Positions 9,066 through 18,172 of a stretch of 64,000 bases of DNA are shown here, piece after piece. The stretch is from Coriobacteriaceae bacterium (GTDB taxonomy: Bacteria > Actinomycetota > Coriobacteriia > Coriobacteriales > Coriobacteriaceae). The notes beneath the pieces are model-generated. The model had not been told where the DNA came from, searched no databases, and was given only the letters and a program-made list of their open reading frames with translations. Location of the stretch: positions 583,397 through 647,396 of the forward strand of contig CABOHA010000001.1 of the NCBI GenBank assembly GCA_902399975.1, read 5' to 3'. How positions within the stretch are numbered: position 1 is the stretch's first letter; each line of letters begins with the position of its first letter. The position numbers were made by a program, and so were the translations under genes.

Positions 9066-10055
9066 ATGGATCAGGACAAGACAACCGTGATGGGCGGCTA
9101 CGGTTCCACGCAGGCTGGCGATAGCGCCGATGCGACCCGCGTTGTTCCCAACCCCGGTTATACCGACCCCGCCGCGACACAGCCTTCTGCCGAGCCCACC
9201 CGGGTTATGGGCTATGGCGACTCGGCGCAGGATTCTTACGCTGCATCTTCGCAAGGCCCCTATGGCAACGCAGCTCCGGACCCGTTTGATTACGCGCCGC
9301 AGGATTCTTATGCCGCCTCGACACCGAATCCCTATGATGACCTGCCGCAGAATCCTATTCCGCAGCCTCAGCAGACGACGTATATGCCTCGCACGGCGCA
9401 GCCTCGCTACGAGTCGCGCGAGCCGTATCGCGAGTACCCCAAGTCGATTCCGCAATATGGCGAGGACGAGGAGAAGAAGCCGTCGCGTTCGTCGAGCGTG
9501 ATCAAGAAGATCCTCATCGTGCTGGCGATCTTCTTTGCGCTGTCGGTTGTGTTTGCCATTGTGTCGGGCATGCTCAACAAGCGAGGGAGTTCAACGGCCG
9601 ATACCGCTGCCGAGCAAACCGAGTCCGCCTCGTCTAGCACCGTCGATCTGAGCGATATCCCGGGGCAGTACTGGTCCAACGCCAAGAAGCTCCTTAAGTC
9701 GCGCGGCGCCGATCTTTCGAATGCCGTGGTCCTGACTGATGATGGCTCAACGCCCGTCGTCGATGCCAACTGGATCGTTACTTCTGCTTACTATAACGAC
9801 AGCGGCAACCTCGAAATTCAGCTCACGCACAAGAACAGCTCGGGCAAATCGTCCGACGGCCAAAGCGGTACCGACGGCTCGAGCTCCAATACGCTGGAGG
9901 ACTTGAGCAACAAGGCACAGGAGCTTGGGGATAAGGCCCAAGAGCTGGGTGATACGGCTCAGAACCTGGGCGACACCGCTCAGAACTTGGGCGACATGGC
10001 GACGGATGCCTGGAACGCCCTACAAAACGGCATCTCGGGCGCGCAGGGAAACTAG
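9066..10055 (+). CDS. membrane protein with disordered Tyr/Pro/Gln-rich N-terminus
   Basis: 329 residues, function not recognised. Residues 1-140 are low-complexity and polar and contain three similar threonine motifs: KTTVMGGYG, ATRVVPNPG and PTRVMGYG. A single membrane span (about 147-167, IKKILIVLAIFFALSVVFAIV) follows a basic KKPSR stretch, so the N-terminus is cytoplasmic. The outer part has a small domain with KKLLKSRGADLSNAVVL and ends in repeats of the type QELGDTAQNLGD. The threonine motifs resemble phospho-acceptor sites of Ser/Thr kinases read by FHA domains in Actinobacteria; that is inference. ATG 9066 has GGAAAGGAA upstream. Confidence 0.75.
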   Translation: MDQDKTTVMGGYGSTQAGDSADATRVVPNPGYTDPAATQPSAEPTRVMGYGDSAQDSYAASSQGPYGNAAPDPFDYAPQDSYAASTPNPYDDLPQNPIPQPQQTTYMPRTAQPRYESREPYREYPKSIPQYGEDEEKKPSRSSSVIKKILIVLAIFFALSVVFAIVSGMLNKRGSSTADTAAEQTESASSSTVDLSDIPGQYWSNAKKLLKSRGADLSNAVVLTDDGSTPVVDANWIVTSAYYNDSGNLEIQLTHKNSSGKSSDGQSGTDGSSSNTLEDLSNKAQELGDKAQELGDTAQNLGDTAQNLGDMATDAWNALQNGISGAQGN

Positions 10056-10067
10056 CTGTTAAGCGGG

Positions 10068-11249
10068 CTACAGCTGCTCGGCCGGACGCTCGGGCGAGCT
10101 GAAGCCCGAATCAAATGTGACGACGCACGAGACGTTGGGCCGGCGCTCGTGCACGATGCGCGTGACGAGCTCCAGCAGCTCCTCGTCGGATATATCAAAG
10201 CCGTCGGGACGCACCAGGTCAAACGAAACGAACCCGTCGTGCTCGTGCAGGTCGTGGATGGAGAGTGCGGGGTCGATCTGCATGATGCCGCGCTTGACCC
10301 AGCCGCGCAAATCATCGCCGGTTGTCGCGATGGGGTCGCAGTGCAGCGTGATGTCAATGCCCATCTGGCGCTTGATGTCGTGCTCGATGGTGTCCAGGAT
10401 CTCGTGATGTTCAAACGCGTCGCCCTCGCCGGGCATCTCCACGTGGGCGCTGGCAAACTGACGACCGGGGCCGTAGTCGTGCACCATCAGGTCGTGTGTG
10501 CCCAAGACCTGCGGATAGGACATGATCTTGTCGCGGATTGCCTGGACGAGCTTGGGGTCGGGCGCTTGCCCCAGCAACGGGCTGATGGCGTCGCGCACCA
10601 GGCCCATGCCACTGATGCAGATGAAGACGCCCACGCCCAGGCCCGCCCAGCCGTCGAGGTCAAAGCCGGTCGTCTGCGAAATAAGCGCTGCGGCCAGGAC
10701 CGATCCCGAGGTGATGACGTCGTTTTTGGAGTCCTGTGCTGTGGCGATGAGTGTTTCGGAATCGATACGGTTGCCCAGCGCACGGTTGAATGCGGCCATC
10801 CAGAATTTGACGAGCATGGACAAGACGAGAGCGGCTAGGGAGACCAGCGTGTAGGCGGTGGGGGAGGGCTTGATGATCTTAGTGACCGACTCGAGAATCA
10901 GGTTGATGCCGACGGCGCAAACCAGGACGGCGACAAACAAGCCGGCTAGGTACTCGTAGCGGCCGTGGCCATAGGGGTGGCCTTCGTCTGCAGGGCGGCT
11001 GGCAAGGCGGAACCCGAGCAGGCTCACGATGTTGCTCGAGGCATCGGAGAGGTTGTTGAAAGCGTCGGCGATGAGGGAGACGGAGCCGGCGAGCAGGCCT
11101 GCGATGCCCTTGGCCAGGCACAGGGTGATGTTGAGGCCAATGCAGATGAGGCTTGCGGCGAAGCCCGCGTTGGTGCGGCAGGAGGCATCGACCGGCTCGC
11201 CCTCGCTGCCGGGAACAAGCGTATGTACCAGCCGATTTACAAATAGCAT
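10068..11249 (-). CDS. cation diffusion facilitator transporter
   Basis: 393-residue CDF protein exporting divalent metal (Zn, Co, Fe or Mn class) in exchange for protons. Metal-site motifs are seen in TM2 (IADAFNNLSDASSN) and TM5 (TAQDSKNDVITS), with HPYGHGRYE before TM3. The cytoplasmic C-terminal domain is followed by an extra segment of about 90 residues after the usual HCDP end, resembling a second small ferredoxin-like domain. Start 11249 is chosen because GAGGAC lies upstream; longer readings of the frame lack a ribosome site. Metal specificity cannot be told from sequence. Confidence 0.88.
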   Translation of the reverse strand: MLFVNRLVHTLVPGSEGEPVDASCRTNAGFAASLICIGLNITLCLAKGIAGLLAGSVSLIADAFNNLSDASSNIVSLLGFRLASRPADEGHPYGHGRYEYLAGLFVAVLVCAVGINLILESVTKIIKPSPTAYTLVSLAALVLSMLVKFWMAAFNRALGNRIDSETLIATAQDSKNDVITSGSVLAAALISQTTGFDLDGWAGLGVGVFICISGMGLVRDAISPLLGQAPDPKLVQAIRDKIMSYPQVLGTHDLMVHDYGPGRQFASAHVEMPGEGDAFEHHEILDTIEHDIKRQMGIDITLHCDPIATTGDDLRGWVKRGIMQIDPALSIHDLHEHDGFVSFDLVRPDGFDISDEELLELVTRIVHERRPNVSCVVTFDSGFSSPERPAEQL

Positions 11250-11466
11250 AGCGGTCGTCCTCACAATCATGTTTAAGGGGATAGTGTAGCTCGCACGGGG
11301 GCGCCGTGCACCGATGCTCAGAAAATGCAGCAATAGTCTGCCGGTGCTAACGAGCGAGCCTTCTCGTCTGCCTGGGTGGTCCATTTTGGGCCACATGGGT
11401 ATGGGCATGTGCCTGTTTGCTCGACATACTTAATGTCGACAGCTTTGTGCAAAGGAGGACGTTTCC

Positions 11467-12450
11467 ATGGACGAGATGTTTGCCATTAAATGTCAAAACT
11501 GCGGCGGCCCTATGTACTCGCACCAAGCTAAGCGCAGCTTTGAGTGCGCTTATTGCGGTGCGGTCATTCCGTGGCAGGCGGACGCCGGAGAGCCCAAGAG
11601 CGCTTTGGGCATTCGCCATACGCCGTTGACGGTGGTGGATGGACTGCTCAAGCTCACGCATGTGTCGCAACTCGAGCGCCCGGAGGACCCGGACTGGTAT
11701 TTCTTCAATTCGCACTGGCGCAATCAGTCGGTTCTGGAACATCTGCTGTGGGAGGATCGCGGCACGGCGCAGGAGTTCCAAGAGGCCACGCATGTGAGCA
11801 TTCCTTGCCCCTTCTGCGGAGCGTCCTTTGAGGGCGAGTCAACGCAGCGTGTGTTTGAGTGCCCGTCCTGCGGCAACAAGATCGGCATTGCCGACCTGTT
11901 CAAGCCGGGGACGTTTAGCAAGCGCCTGACCATGGGCGTTGGTGCGGAATATGTGCCCGAGCAGGGTATTCCCTGCGAGATAACGCCGCAGCAGGCGCGC
12001 GCCAATGCGCTTGAGCTGGTGCGCCGATATCCAGACGCCTTTGCCGGTCACGATGTGGAAGACGCGATTCAAAACGACATGATGCTCTTCTACTTCCCCA
12101 TGGCGCTCGCGGACCTACGCATGATGGCGTCCTTCCCGGGCAAGGGCCTGAGCAGGGAGACCCTGGTGTACTACGAGGTGCTCGACTGGGCATATCCCAG
12201 GGCAAACTACCTGGACGTTCGCCTTATGGGCATTCTGGAGCCATGGGACTTTGCCAAGGTTGGGTCGTTCGACCCGGCCATGCAGGAAGGCGACTTCCGC
12301 GTTGTCTCCGTCGACGCGTCCACCAAGGACCAGGTGGTCATTGACAAGCTGGCGCTCGACATTGTCGGCAACGATGCCGAGACTTTCCTGGGACTCAATA
12401 AAAAGAGCATCCGCACCTGGGCGCGCAAGGCCCGCAAGCACAAGGCTTAA
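11467..12450 (+). pseudogene. zinc-ribbon protein, N-terminal part, interrupted by the mobile element
   Basis: 326 host residues followed by a stop codon that the inserted element supplies: codon GCT at 12445-12447 is half host and the TAA at 12448 is element DNA. Two zinc ribbons are visible, CQNCGGP...CAYCGA near 9-31 and CPFCGAS...CPSCGNK near 116-137. The rest is not recognised. AAAGGAGGA precedes the ATG. The missing C-terminus lies at 27379-27744. A truncated protein could still be made. Confidence 0.8.
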
Positions 12451-12470
12451 TAGTGACAAGTAACTATTTT
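12447..12470 (+). repeat. left terminal inverted repeat of the element
   Basis: Matches the complement of 27355-27378 at about 20 of 24 positions. Host GC is at 12445-12446. Confidence 0.75.
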
Positions 12471-12479
12471 GTCGCAGAG

Positions 12480-12510
12480 AACGGTGTGACCCGAAGGTCA
12501 CGCCGTTTTT
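12480..12510 (+). terminator. hairpin at the left end of the element
   Basis: Arms AACGGTGTGACC (12480-12491) and GGTCACGCCGTT (12496-12507) with a GAA-type loop, then a T run. It would stop host transcription entering from the interrupted gene and overlaps the 3' end of the recombinase gene. Confidence 0.75.
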
Positions 12511-14144
12511 CTGTGTTCATAGGTTGTTTGCGTGATGATAGGCTCGGAAATAACGGGAATATCTACATCGTCCACGAAGTTGAAGAAAATCTTCACTTTC
12601 TGCTTGCGCTTGCCGCTGGATTTGTCCGGGGCATAGACGATGATTTTCTTGATATACTCGTTCACGATGGTCTGTGTCAGCTCCTCCACATCCACATATT
12701 TCTGTGTCAGGGCGATAAAGGCATCCAGACCGTCGTTCATTTCTTCCCGCTGTTCCACCCATTCTTCGATAACTTCAATTTCGAGCTTTAACCGTTCCTG
12801 CTCCGCTTCATAGTCCGCAGACATCTTTCTGTATCTGTCCTGATTGAGATTTCCAAGAACATAGTCCTCGTACAGCCGGGCGATGATGACATCCAGATCG
12901 GCAAGGCGTTTCTTTGCCTGTTCCAGCTTCTTTTTGTCATCCCGGATGCTGCGCTCCTGGTCAGTCCTGCGGCATTGCAGCCATTCCTCCTGAAAACCGT
13001 CCACATCGCTTCGGATATACTCATTGACTGCCCGGATGCGTTCCAGAACGATTTCACGAAGCACATCTTCCCGGATATAGTGGGCAGTACAAGTACCACG
13101 GTTGCTCTTGTAGTTGTTGCAGACGTAGTGATCCTGCTTGCCCTCAAAGCTTTTGCTTGTGGCAAAGTGGAGCTTGCCGCCGCAATCGGCACAAAACAGA
13201 AGCCCGGAGAACAATCCCTGCCGTTCCGCTTTTGCGGGGCGGCGTTTGTTTTTCCTCAGTTCCTGCACCCTGTCAAACTGTGCCTGAGATACAATCGCTT
13301 CCTGTGTGTCCGGCAGATAAAACATATTCTCCGGCTCATTGGGAATCCGCTTTTTCAGCTTGTAGGACTTGGAATAAGTCTTGAAGTTGCAGGTACAGCC
13401 TGTGTACTCCTGCCGTTCCAAAATCCCTGCAATGGACTGGTTGCCCCAGTGGTACGGTCTTTCCGGCATCGGCTTTTTCTTTCGCTTGGCATAGAGTGCC
13501 TTTGCGGTCATAATCTGCTTTTCTTCCAGAATCCTTGCAATCTGCTCCGGGCCTTTGCCGTCAATGCAAAGGTCGAAGATGAGCTTGACTACCGGAGCCG
13601 CTTCTTCATCCAGAATCCAGTGATCCTTGTCCTCCGGGTCACAGCGGTATCCGTAGGGCGGTTTGCCCATGTGCTTCCCACTGGTTCCTCTCTGCCGCAA
13701 ACTGACACGGACTTTCTTGCTGGTATCACGGGGATACCACTCGTTGAACAGATTACGGATTGCGGCGAAGCCCTCGCTGTCTCCCCGGTTGCTGTCTACG
13801 CCATCATTTATAGCGATAAAGCGGACATCATAACTCGGAAAGATAATATCCGTATATTGTCCAACAGTCAGATAGTCACGACCAAAGCGGCTGAGGTCTT
13901 TGACCAGCCAGCAGCCCACAAGCCCCTGCTTGACAAGCTCAAAGCCTTCCTGCACACCGGGACGATTGAAGTTCGTCCCCGTATAACCGTCATCCACCAG
14001 AATTTTCAGGTTTGTATACCCGTGGTCACGGGCATATCGGGTTAAATACTCTCTCTGATTTGCGATACTGTTACTCTCGCCTTCCTGGGCATCCTCGTTG
14101 CTCAGACGGCAATAGAGAATGGTAATTTTCTGCTGATCCAACAT
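12498..14144 (-). CDS. large serine recombinase
   Basis: 548-residue site-specific recombinase that excises and integrates the element. N-terminal resolvase domain: ILYCRLSNED with the catalytic Ser in EGESNSIANQ, then DDGYTGTNFNRPG and VKDLSRFGRDYL. Next come a recombinase domain (PPYGYRCDPED), a zinc-ribbon domain (LLFCADCGGKLHF with a later YVCNNYKS) and a C-terminal coiled coil (about 400-490). Start 14144 follows AAGGAGGATATT. It belongs to the family of Tn4451 TnpX and Tn5397 TndX. It lies at the left end facing outward, the usual place for such an enzyme. Confidence 0.93.
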   Translation of the reverse strand: MLDQQKITILYCRLSNEDAQEGESNSIANQREYLTRYARDHGYTNLKILVDDGYTGTNFNRPGVQEGFELVKQGLVGCWLVKDLSRFGRDYLTVGQYTDIIFPSYDVRFIAINDGVDSNRGDSEGFAAIRNLFNEWYPRDTSKKVRVSLRQRGTSGKHMGKPPYGYRCDPEDKDHWILDEEAAPVVKLIFDLCIDGKGPEQIARILEEKQIMTAKALYAKRKKKPMPERPYHWGNQSIAGILERQEYTGCTCNFKTYSKSYKLKKRIPNEPENMFYLPDTQEAIVSQAQFDRVQELRKNKRRPAKAERQGLFSGLLFCADCGGKLHFATSKSFEGKQDHYVCNNYKSNRGTCTAHYIREDVLREIVLERIRAVNEYIRSDVDGFQEEWLQCRRTDQERSIRDDKKKLEQAKKRLADLDVIIARLYEDYVLGNLNQDRYRKMSADYEAEQERLKLEIEVIEEWVEQREEMNDGLDAFIALTQKYVDVEELTQTIVNEYIKKIIVYAPDKSSGKRKQKVKIFFNFVDDVDIPVISEPIITQTTYEHRKTA

Positions 14145-14224
14145 AATATCCTCCTTCGGTGGTTGGTCAGCCGACAGTACCGTTGTGCATATTGGAATTA
14201 TATCATGCTTTTGTGTCGCAGTCA

Positions 14225-14527
14225 TTAACAAATCACCCCCTTGTCAGAAAAAATGAGCCGTTTTACCTTGTCGGTAAGTGGCTCATTTCCATCACACTCC
14301 GTTTCAATCACATACCATGTGTTTCCGATCTTGCACTCAATGGTTTTGCAGAAAGAGGACTGTGCCGCTTCCCAACGCTTGCGGCATTCTTCCAGAAAAT
14401 CAATAGGCGGCTCAAAAATCGGATCGAAGCAGGAGCAAATATCAATATAGCCGATGGCATCGTTGATTTCTTCCATCGGGGCATCTTCCATAATCATCTT
14501 GTTAATTTCATCTACGGTTTTCTTCAT
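14225..14527 (-). CDS. small conserved mobile-element protein
   Basis: 100 residues, not assigned to a function. It is acidic, with an EGNEPLTDKVKRLIF-like C-terminal end and no cysteine motif or membrane span. It lies 18 bases downstream of the relaxase on the same strand, so it is probably cotranscribed. AAAGGAAC precedes the ATG at 14527. Confidence 0.6.
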   Translation of the reverse strand: MKKTVDEINKMIMEDAPMEEINDAIGYIDICSCFDPIFEPPIDFLEECRKRWEAAQSSFCKTIECKIGNTWYVIETECDGNEPLTDKVKRLIFSDKGVIC

Positions 14528-14545
14528 AGGCAAATAGTTCCTTTC

Positions 14546-15835
14546 TTAAATTTCCATGTCCTGTCCACGATTGCGGGCAGGGTGTTTGTGTTCATACAGT
14601 TCCTTTCCCCTGGCGAGGATGGCATTGATAAAAGCCCAGACCTTTTCAGATGCAATCTCAATCGCATCCAGGAAAGGCTGGGCTTTTTGTTTCAGCTCCT
14701 CATAGTCTTTGTTCAGTTTTTCAAAACGGTCTTTCCATATCTTTGCGTTTTTATCTGCCTGCTCGAATTTCTGCTTGTATTTCAGCTTCTCAGACTTTTC
14801 CGCAAAGCTGCTGACCGCATAATCCTTTAGCGTGCGGCACTCATCCGCCGTCATGGTAACATTTCCCGTAATGGGATTTTTCTTGCCCATCGACTCAATC
14901 TCATGTGCAGTCATAGCAACAGACTTAGCAGCCTGAGTTTCCTTTTTCAGAGCTTCCAGTTTCTTTTTCTGCTTCTCCGTGGCAGCTTTGGCATCCGCTA
15001 AGCTCTGCTCGGCCTGTGCCACCTGTCCGGTCACAGCTTCCAAACGCTGCTGTTCGGCCTGTACCTTGAACTGTGTCACCGTCAGATGTTCTTCGGTGCT
15101 GCCACATTCTCCACGCTCCACATCGGTATATCCGGCAGAGCGCATAGCATAAAAAAAGTCATCCTGCAACACACTGTAGGATGACTTCAAAATCTTTTTC
15201 CCTTTTGCGTTCAGCATTGGATTTCCCTCAGCATCCAAAACGGGCTTGGACTCCCATTTCTTACTGCGGCTGACCTGCATAATCATTTCTTTCACAGTTC
15301 CACGGAGGGCTTCATCTTTGCACCGCTTCGACCACAGGATTTGCTTTTCCACCACCGGAATATAAACCACATGGAGGTGGTAGTGATATACATCCTCGCC
15401 CAGAGCTTCAGACATTGCCCGGTTGCGTTCGTCAGCGTGCATGACGGCAGAGAGAATATACTGCTCACCGCCCACGATCTCCACGGCGGCTTTATAGGCA
15501 TCGGCATAAAACTGTTTCGCAAATTCATAGCCGCCGTGGTTGTAGAAATAAGCGGAGTTCACATCGAAGATCAGCTCACCGCATTTGACGGCATCCGGTT
15601 TCAGACCTCTGGTGGAAATCACTCCGTCCTGTTCCATCTGCTCAAACATTTTTACATAATCGTCTGTGGGTGCTCTGAAATGAACATTCAGCGAAGTACG
15701 ACCTGGTACGATGTCCTGATTGCTGTAGCTGTCCTTTTCACGCTCATTGTGTTCCTGTACCTTAGCCACATCTGCCGGGTTTCCCAAGTCCTGATTTCTG
15801 GCTACGGTACGGTCTATTCCATCATTTCTTGCCAT
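14546..15835 (-). CDS. mobV: MobV/Pre-type relaxase
   Basis: 429-residue plasmid mobilization/recombination enzyme that nicks at oriT. It has an N-terminal HNEREKDSYSN motif, the HADE motif, and the metal-binding histidine cluster YHYHLHVVYIPV near residue 150. A long coiled coil spans about 265-330. The C-terminal part is Lys/Gln-rich. The family uses a conserved histidine-rich metal site for strand transfer. Mobilization would need conjugation machinery from elsewhere, as none is encoded here. Confidence 0.85.
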   Translation of the reverse strand: MARNDGIDRTVARNQDLGNPADVAKVQEHNEREKDSYSNQDIVPGRTSLNVHFRAPTDDYVKMFEQMEQDGVISTRGLKPDAVKCGELIFDVNSAYFYNHGGYEFAKQFYADAYKAAVEIVGGEQYILSAVMHADERNRAMSEALGEDVYHYHLHVVYIPVVEKQILWSKRCKDEALRGTVKEMIMQVSRSKKWESKPVLDAEGNPMLNAKGKKILKSSYSVLQDDFFYAMRSAGYTDVERGECGSTEEHLTVTQFKVQAEQQRLEAVTGQVAQAEQSLADAKAATEKQKKKLEALKKETQAAKSVAMTAHEIESMGKKNPITGNVTMTADECRTLKDYAVSSFAEKSEKLKYKQKFEQADKNAKIWKDRFEKLNKDYEELKQKAQPFLDAIEIASEKVWAFINAILARGKELYEHKHPARNRGQDMEI

Positions 15836-16183
15836 GGATTTTTTGTCCTTTCTTTGGAATTTGCAGACAGCGGGGAGCTACGGAGAGGCACTTTTTCAAA
15901 GTGTAATAACCCACTATGACACTTTCATCCATACTGGCTGCAAAGTGCCGTGGGCTCTCCGAGGGCTCCTCCGGAGGGGGTATGCGGTCACTGCGGTGAC
16001 CTCTGCTGACCAAGGCAAAATGTCTGCGCCTTTTCCCATGGTCAACCCGTCTGCATGAAGCTGTTCTGCAGAACATTTCATACAGACGGCGGCAGCGAAA
16101 ACCGTATATTTCGCTGCCATCCATAGGCAGCACTGCGGTGTGCCTATGGGGACGGGAGATGCGAGGGGGCTGTTGCCGGGGCA
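15836..16183. other. intergenic region with candidate oriT
   Basis: 348 bases upstream of the relaxase without a supported gene. It contains an inverted repeat (16047-16060 with 16077-16090, CCGTCTG/CAGACGG core) around the palindrome GTTCTGCAGAAC, and a second one, CCATAGGCA with TGCCTATGG (about 16121-16150). Its place next to the relaxase gene suggests the transfer origin; the nic site cannot be fixed. Confidence 0.4.
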
Positions 16184-16399
16184 TTACTTCTCCCGTCTTT
16201 GCTGCCATACGATGTCGTATCCCAGCGCAGCGGCAAGCTCCAATACTTCCTTGTATCGGATACTTTCCCGCTGTAATTTTGCGGACAGGTTGGAAACGCT
16301 GTCGCTCCAACCGTATTCGTCTGAGAGCAGGTCAACTACTTCCTGCATGGTCATTCCGGCACGGATGATCTGTGCCTTTATTTCGTTGCGTACATTCAT
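16184..16399 (-). CDS. small helix-turn-helix-like protein
   Basis: 71 residues. It begins MNVRNEIKAQIIRAGMTMQE and resembles the HTH-like proteins of Firmicutes elements, with a helix around MTMQEVVDLL and a recognition-like helix around VSNLSAKLQ. It is likely a DNA-binding regulator of mobilization. Its ATG overlaps the stop of the upstream small ORF (ATGA), suggesting coupling. Confidence 0.65.
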   Translation of the reverse strand: MNVRNEIKAQIIRAGMTMQEVVDLLSDEYGWSDSVSNLSAKLQRESIRYKEVLELAAALGYDIVWQQRREK

Positions 16400-16545
16400 A
16401 TTGAAAAATCCTCCATAATTCTGTTTGTGGTTCGGTGCAACCTCTGCACTCCAAAACGGAGCAGATACACCGAACAGCGAAAAACCTGCAATCTCTGAAA
16501 TTCATTCAGAATTTCTTCCGTGATTTCCTGTCCATATATGACCAT
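16396..16545 (-). CDS. small protein coupled to the HTH gene
   Basis: 49 residues from an internal ATG at 16545 (MVIYGQEITEE...); the frame is open further upstream to 16689. The case for it being real is the ATGA overlap with the next gene and similar base composition. It is Arg-rich at the C-terminus. Function unknown, start uncertain. Confidence 0.4.
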   Translation of the reverse strand: MVIYGQEITEEILNEFQRLQVFRCSVYLLRFGVQRLHRTTNRIMEDFSI

Positions 16546-16798
16546 ATCCCGCTTTTCTGTTTCGTGCGGTTTGATCTGGAATAGTGAAAACACCCATTGT
16601 TCCGTGAACAGGGTACACGGTTCAGAGAAGCACGATTTCGTGAAATGGTTTCGTCCTGCGGTCAAAAACTTTGCTGTTTCCATTACCATTGATTTTTAAT
16701 GCCCGAAAACAGGTCAGCTTTGAAAGCTGCTGTTTCCTATAACGGAAGAAAACAGGGGTAAATGCTGCGTACATACGTACAGAGCATGACTGGCAAAA

Positions 16799-18172
16799 TC
16801 AATCCCGCCAGTCCTCCGGTACGTACGTACACGGCGAAACATCGTAAAATCCATTTATATGAGGTCTTGCCACAGCTTCCACGCCCATAAAGCCCCACAC
16901 CCGCCGTCCGGCAGAGTTGGTGATGTTGTTGCAATGCTCCAGATTGAATCTCCCGGCATTGGCAATCATGGCATCGCTGAAGCTACGGGCTTTCAGCGGT
17001 GCAAGGGAGTTTTCCTCACACCACATCCGGTAGATTTCATAGAAATCTTTAGAGCTGATGGAAGCATCCGCTTTCAATCGGATGTATCCCTCCGACTCCA
17101 TGAAATCAAAGATATTGTTGTTGTCACGCTTGACCGCTTCCCGGTTTTTCCGGATACGGTCACTCTCCGTAAACTTAAAGTTGTTGGCAACAAGCCGCTG
17201 TAAGCCTTCAAATGCCCACAGGAAGATACCCTCGGCTTCAGCTTTCATCTTCTCTGCAAGGTCAGGATCATCGGCTCTGTCCATGGGCTTTTCTTTGGTG
17301 GTCAGCACAAGCTGTCTGCGGTAAAAACCATCGCTGCGATCATATAGGGCTTGCAGATCACCATTGCTGAATGCCAGCAACCGGGCAAACATCCAGCCCT
17401 GATAACTCTGCTTGCCCTTGCGTTCCAAGTCCATTTTGCCCTGTGCTGTCACGATGGATTTTACATAGTTGGTCTGGCGCAGAGCTTCCATCCGCATATC
17501 ATCATCTACGCACAGCAGAATGTGCTCCAGATCGGCACGGGCGAAGCGGTTTTCAGAAATCTTGCCGATGCTGCCGTCTTTCATGTTCGTGCCAAAGATA
17601 GCAGAAAGCACAGCTCCGATTTGGGATTTGCCCTCGCCGCCATTGCCCTTAATCACCATCATACGCTGTCCCTTGTTGGAAGGAATCAGACAGTAGCCGA
17701 TAAACTCCTGCAAAGTGGGGATGTCCTCCGCATGAAGCAGCCCATCCAGAAATTTTAGCCAGGACACAGGTGTAGGTGCATGAGGATTGTAAACAACAGG
17801 CAGACGGCTCCGCACGATAGCCGGTCTGCCCTCGGTAAATGTGCCGTTCAGCAGCAGCGTACCGTTGGACACATGGATGCGATCCTGTTCCGGCGGGAAG
17901 TCAGGCTCTTGCGCTTCCAGTTTCAGCACTTCCAGAATGTTGGTGATCTTCCGGGGGATATTGTTTACGGCACAGAATTTCAGCTTGTCGTAAATCTCCC
18001 CACGCAGAGGAAGATCGTCCGTCACTCGACCATCGGGCGTGAAAAAAGCTCCGTTTGCGAAGATGATCCTGCGCTCTTGCAGAAATTCTTCACAAAACAG
18101 AGCTTCGTTGATGTTCTGCCCGTCAAACCACATGGGCAAGTTCATATCAGGCGTTTTCCGGTTCTTCGCCAT
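16799..18172 (-). CDS. phage/plasmid primase-helicase, P4 family (D5-like)
   Basis: 457-residue SF3-type helicase. It has a DUF5906-like core, Walker A at VIKGNGGEGKSQIG near residue 175, and a Walker B-like HILLCVDDDM. The C-terminus carries a winged-helix-like part (FYEIYRMWCEENSLAPL). It separates strands for replication of the excised circle. Start 18172 has AAGGAGGTGG nine bases upstream. It overlaps the end of the zinc-finger primase gene by 26 bases, so the two are coupled and likely work as one primase-helicase. Confidence 0.85.
   Translation of the reverse strand: MAKNRKTPDMNLPMWFDGQNINEALFCEEFLQERRIIFANGAFFTPDGRVTDDLPLRGEIYDKLKFCAVNNIPRKITNILEVLKLEAQEPDFPPEQDRIHVSNGTLLLNGTFTEGRPAIVRSRLPVVYNPHAPTPVSWLKFLDGLLHAEDIPTLQEFIGYCLIPSNKGQRMMVIKGNGGEGKSQIGAVLSAIFGTNMKDGSIGKISENRFARADLEHILLCVDDDMRMEALRQTNYVKSIVTAQGKMDLERKGKQSYQGWMFARLLAFSNGDLQALYDRSDGFYRRQLVLTTKEKPMDRADDPDLAEKMKAEAEGIFLWAFEGLQRLVANNFKFTESDRIRKNREAVKRDNNNIFDFMESEGYIRLKADASISSKDFYEIYRMWCEENSLAPLKARSFSDAMIANAGRFNLEHCNNITNSAGRRVWGFMGVEAVARPHINGFYDVSPCTYVPEDWRD

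Noticed and set aside
12447-12475. XerCD dif-like site used by the element
   Set aside because: The spacing between arms differs at the two ends and the element encodes a large serine recombinase, which explains a 2-bp core better.
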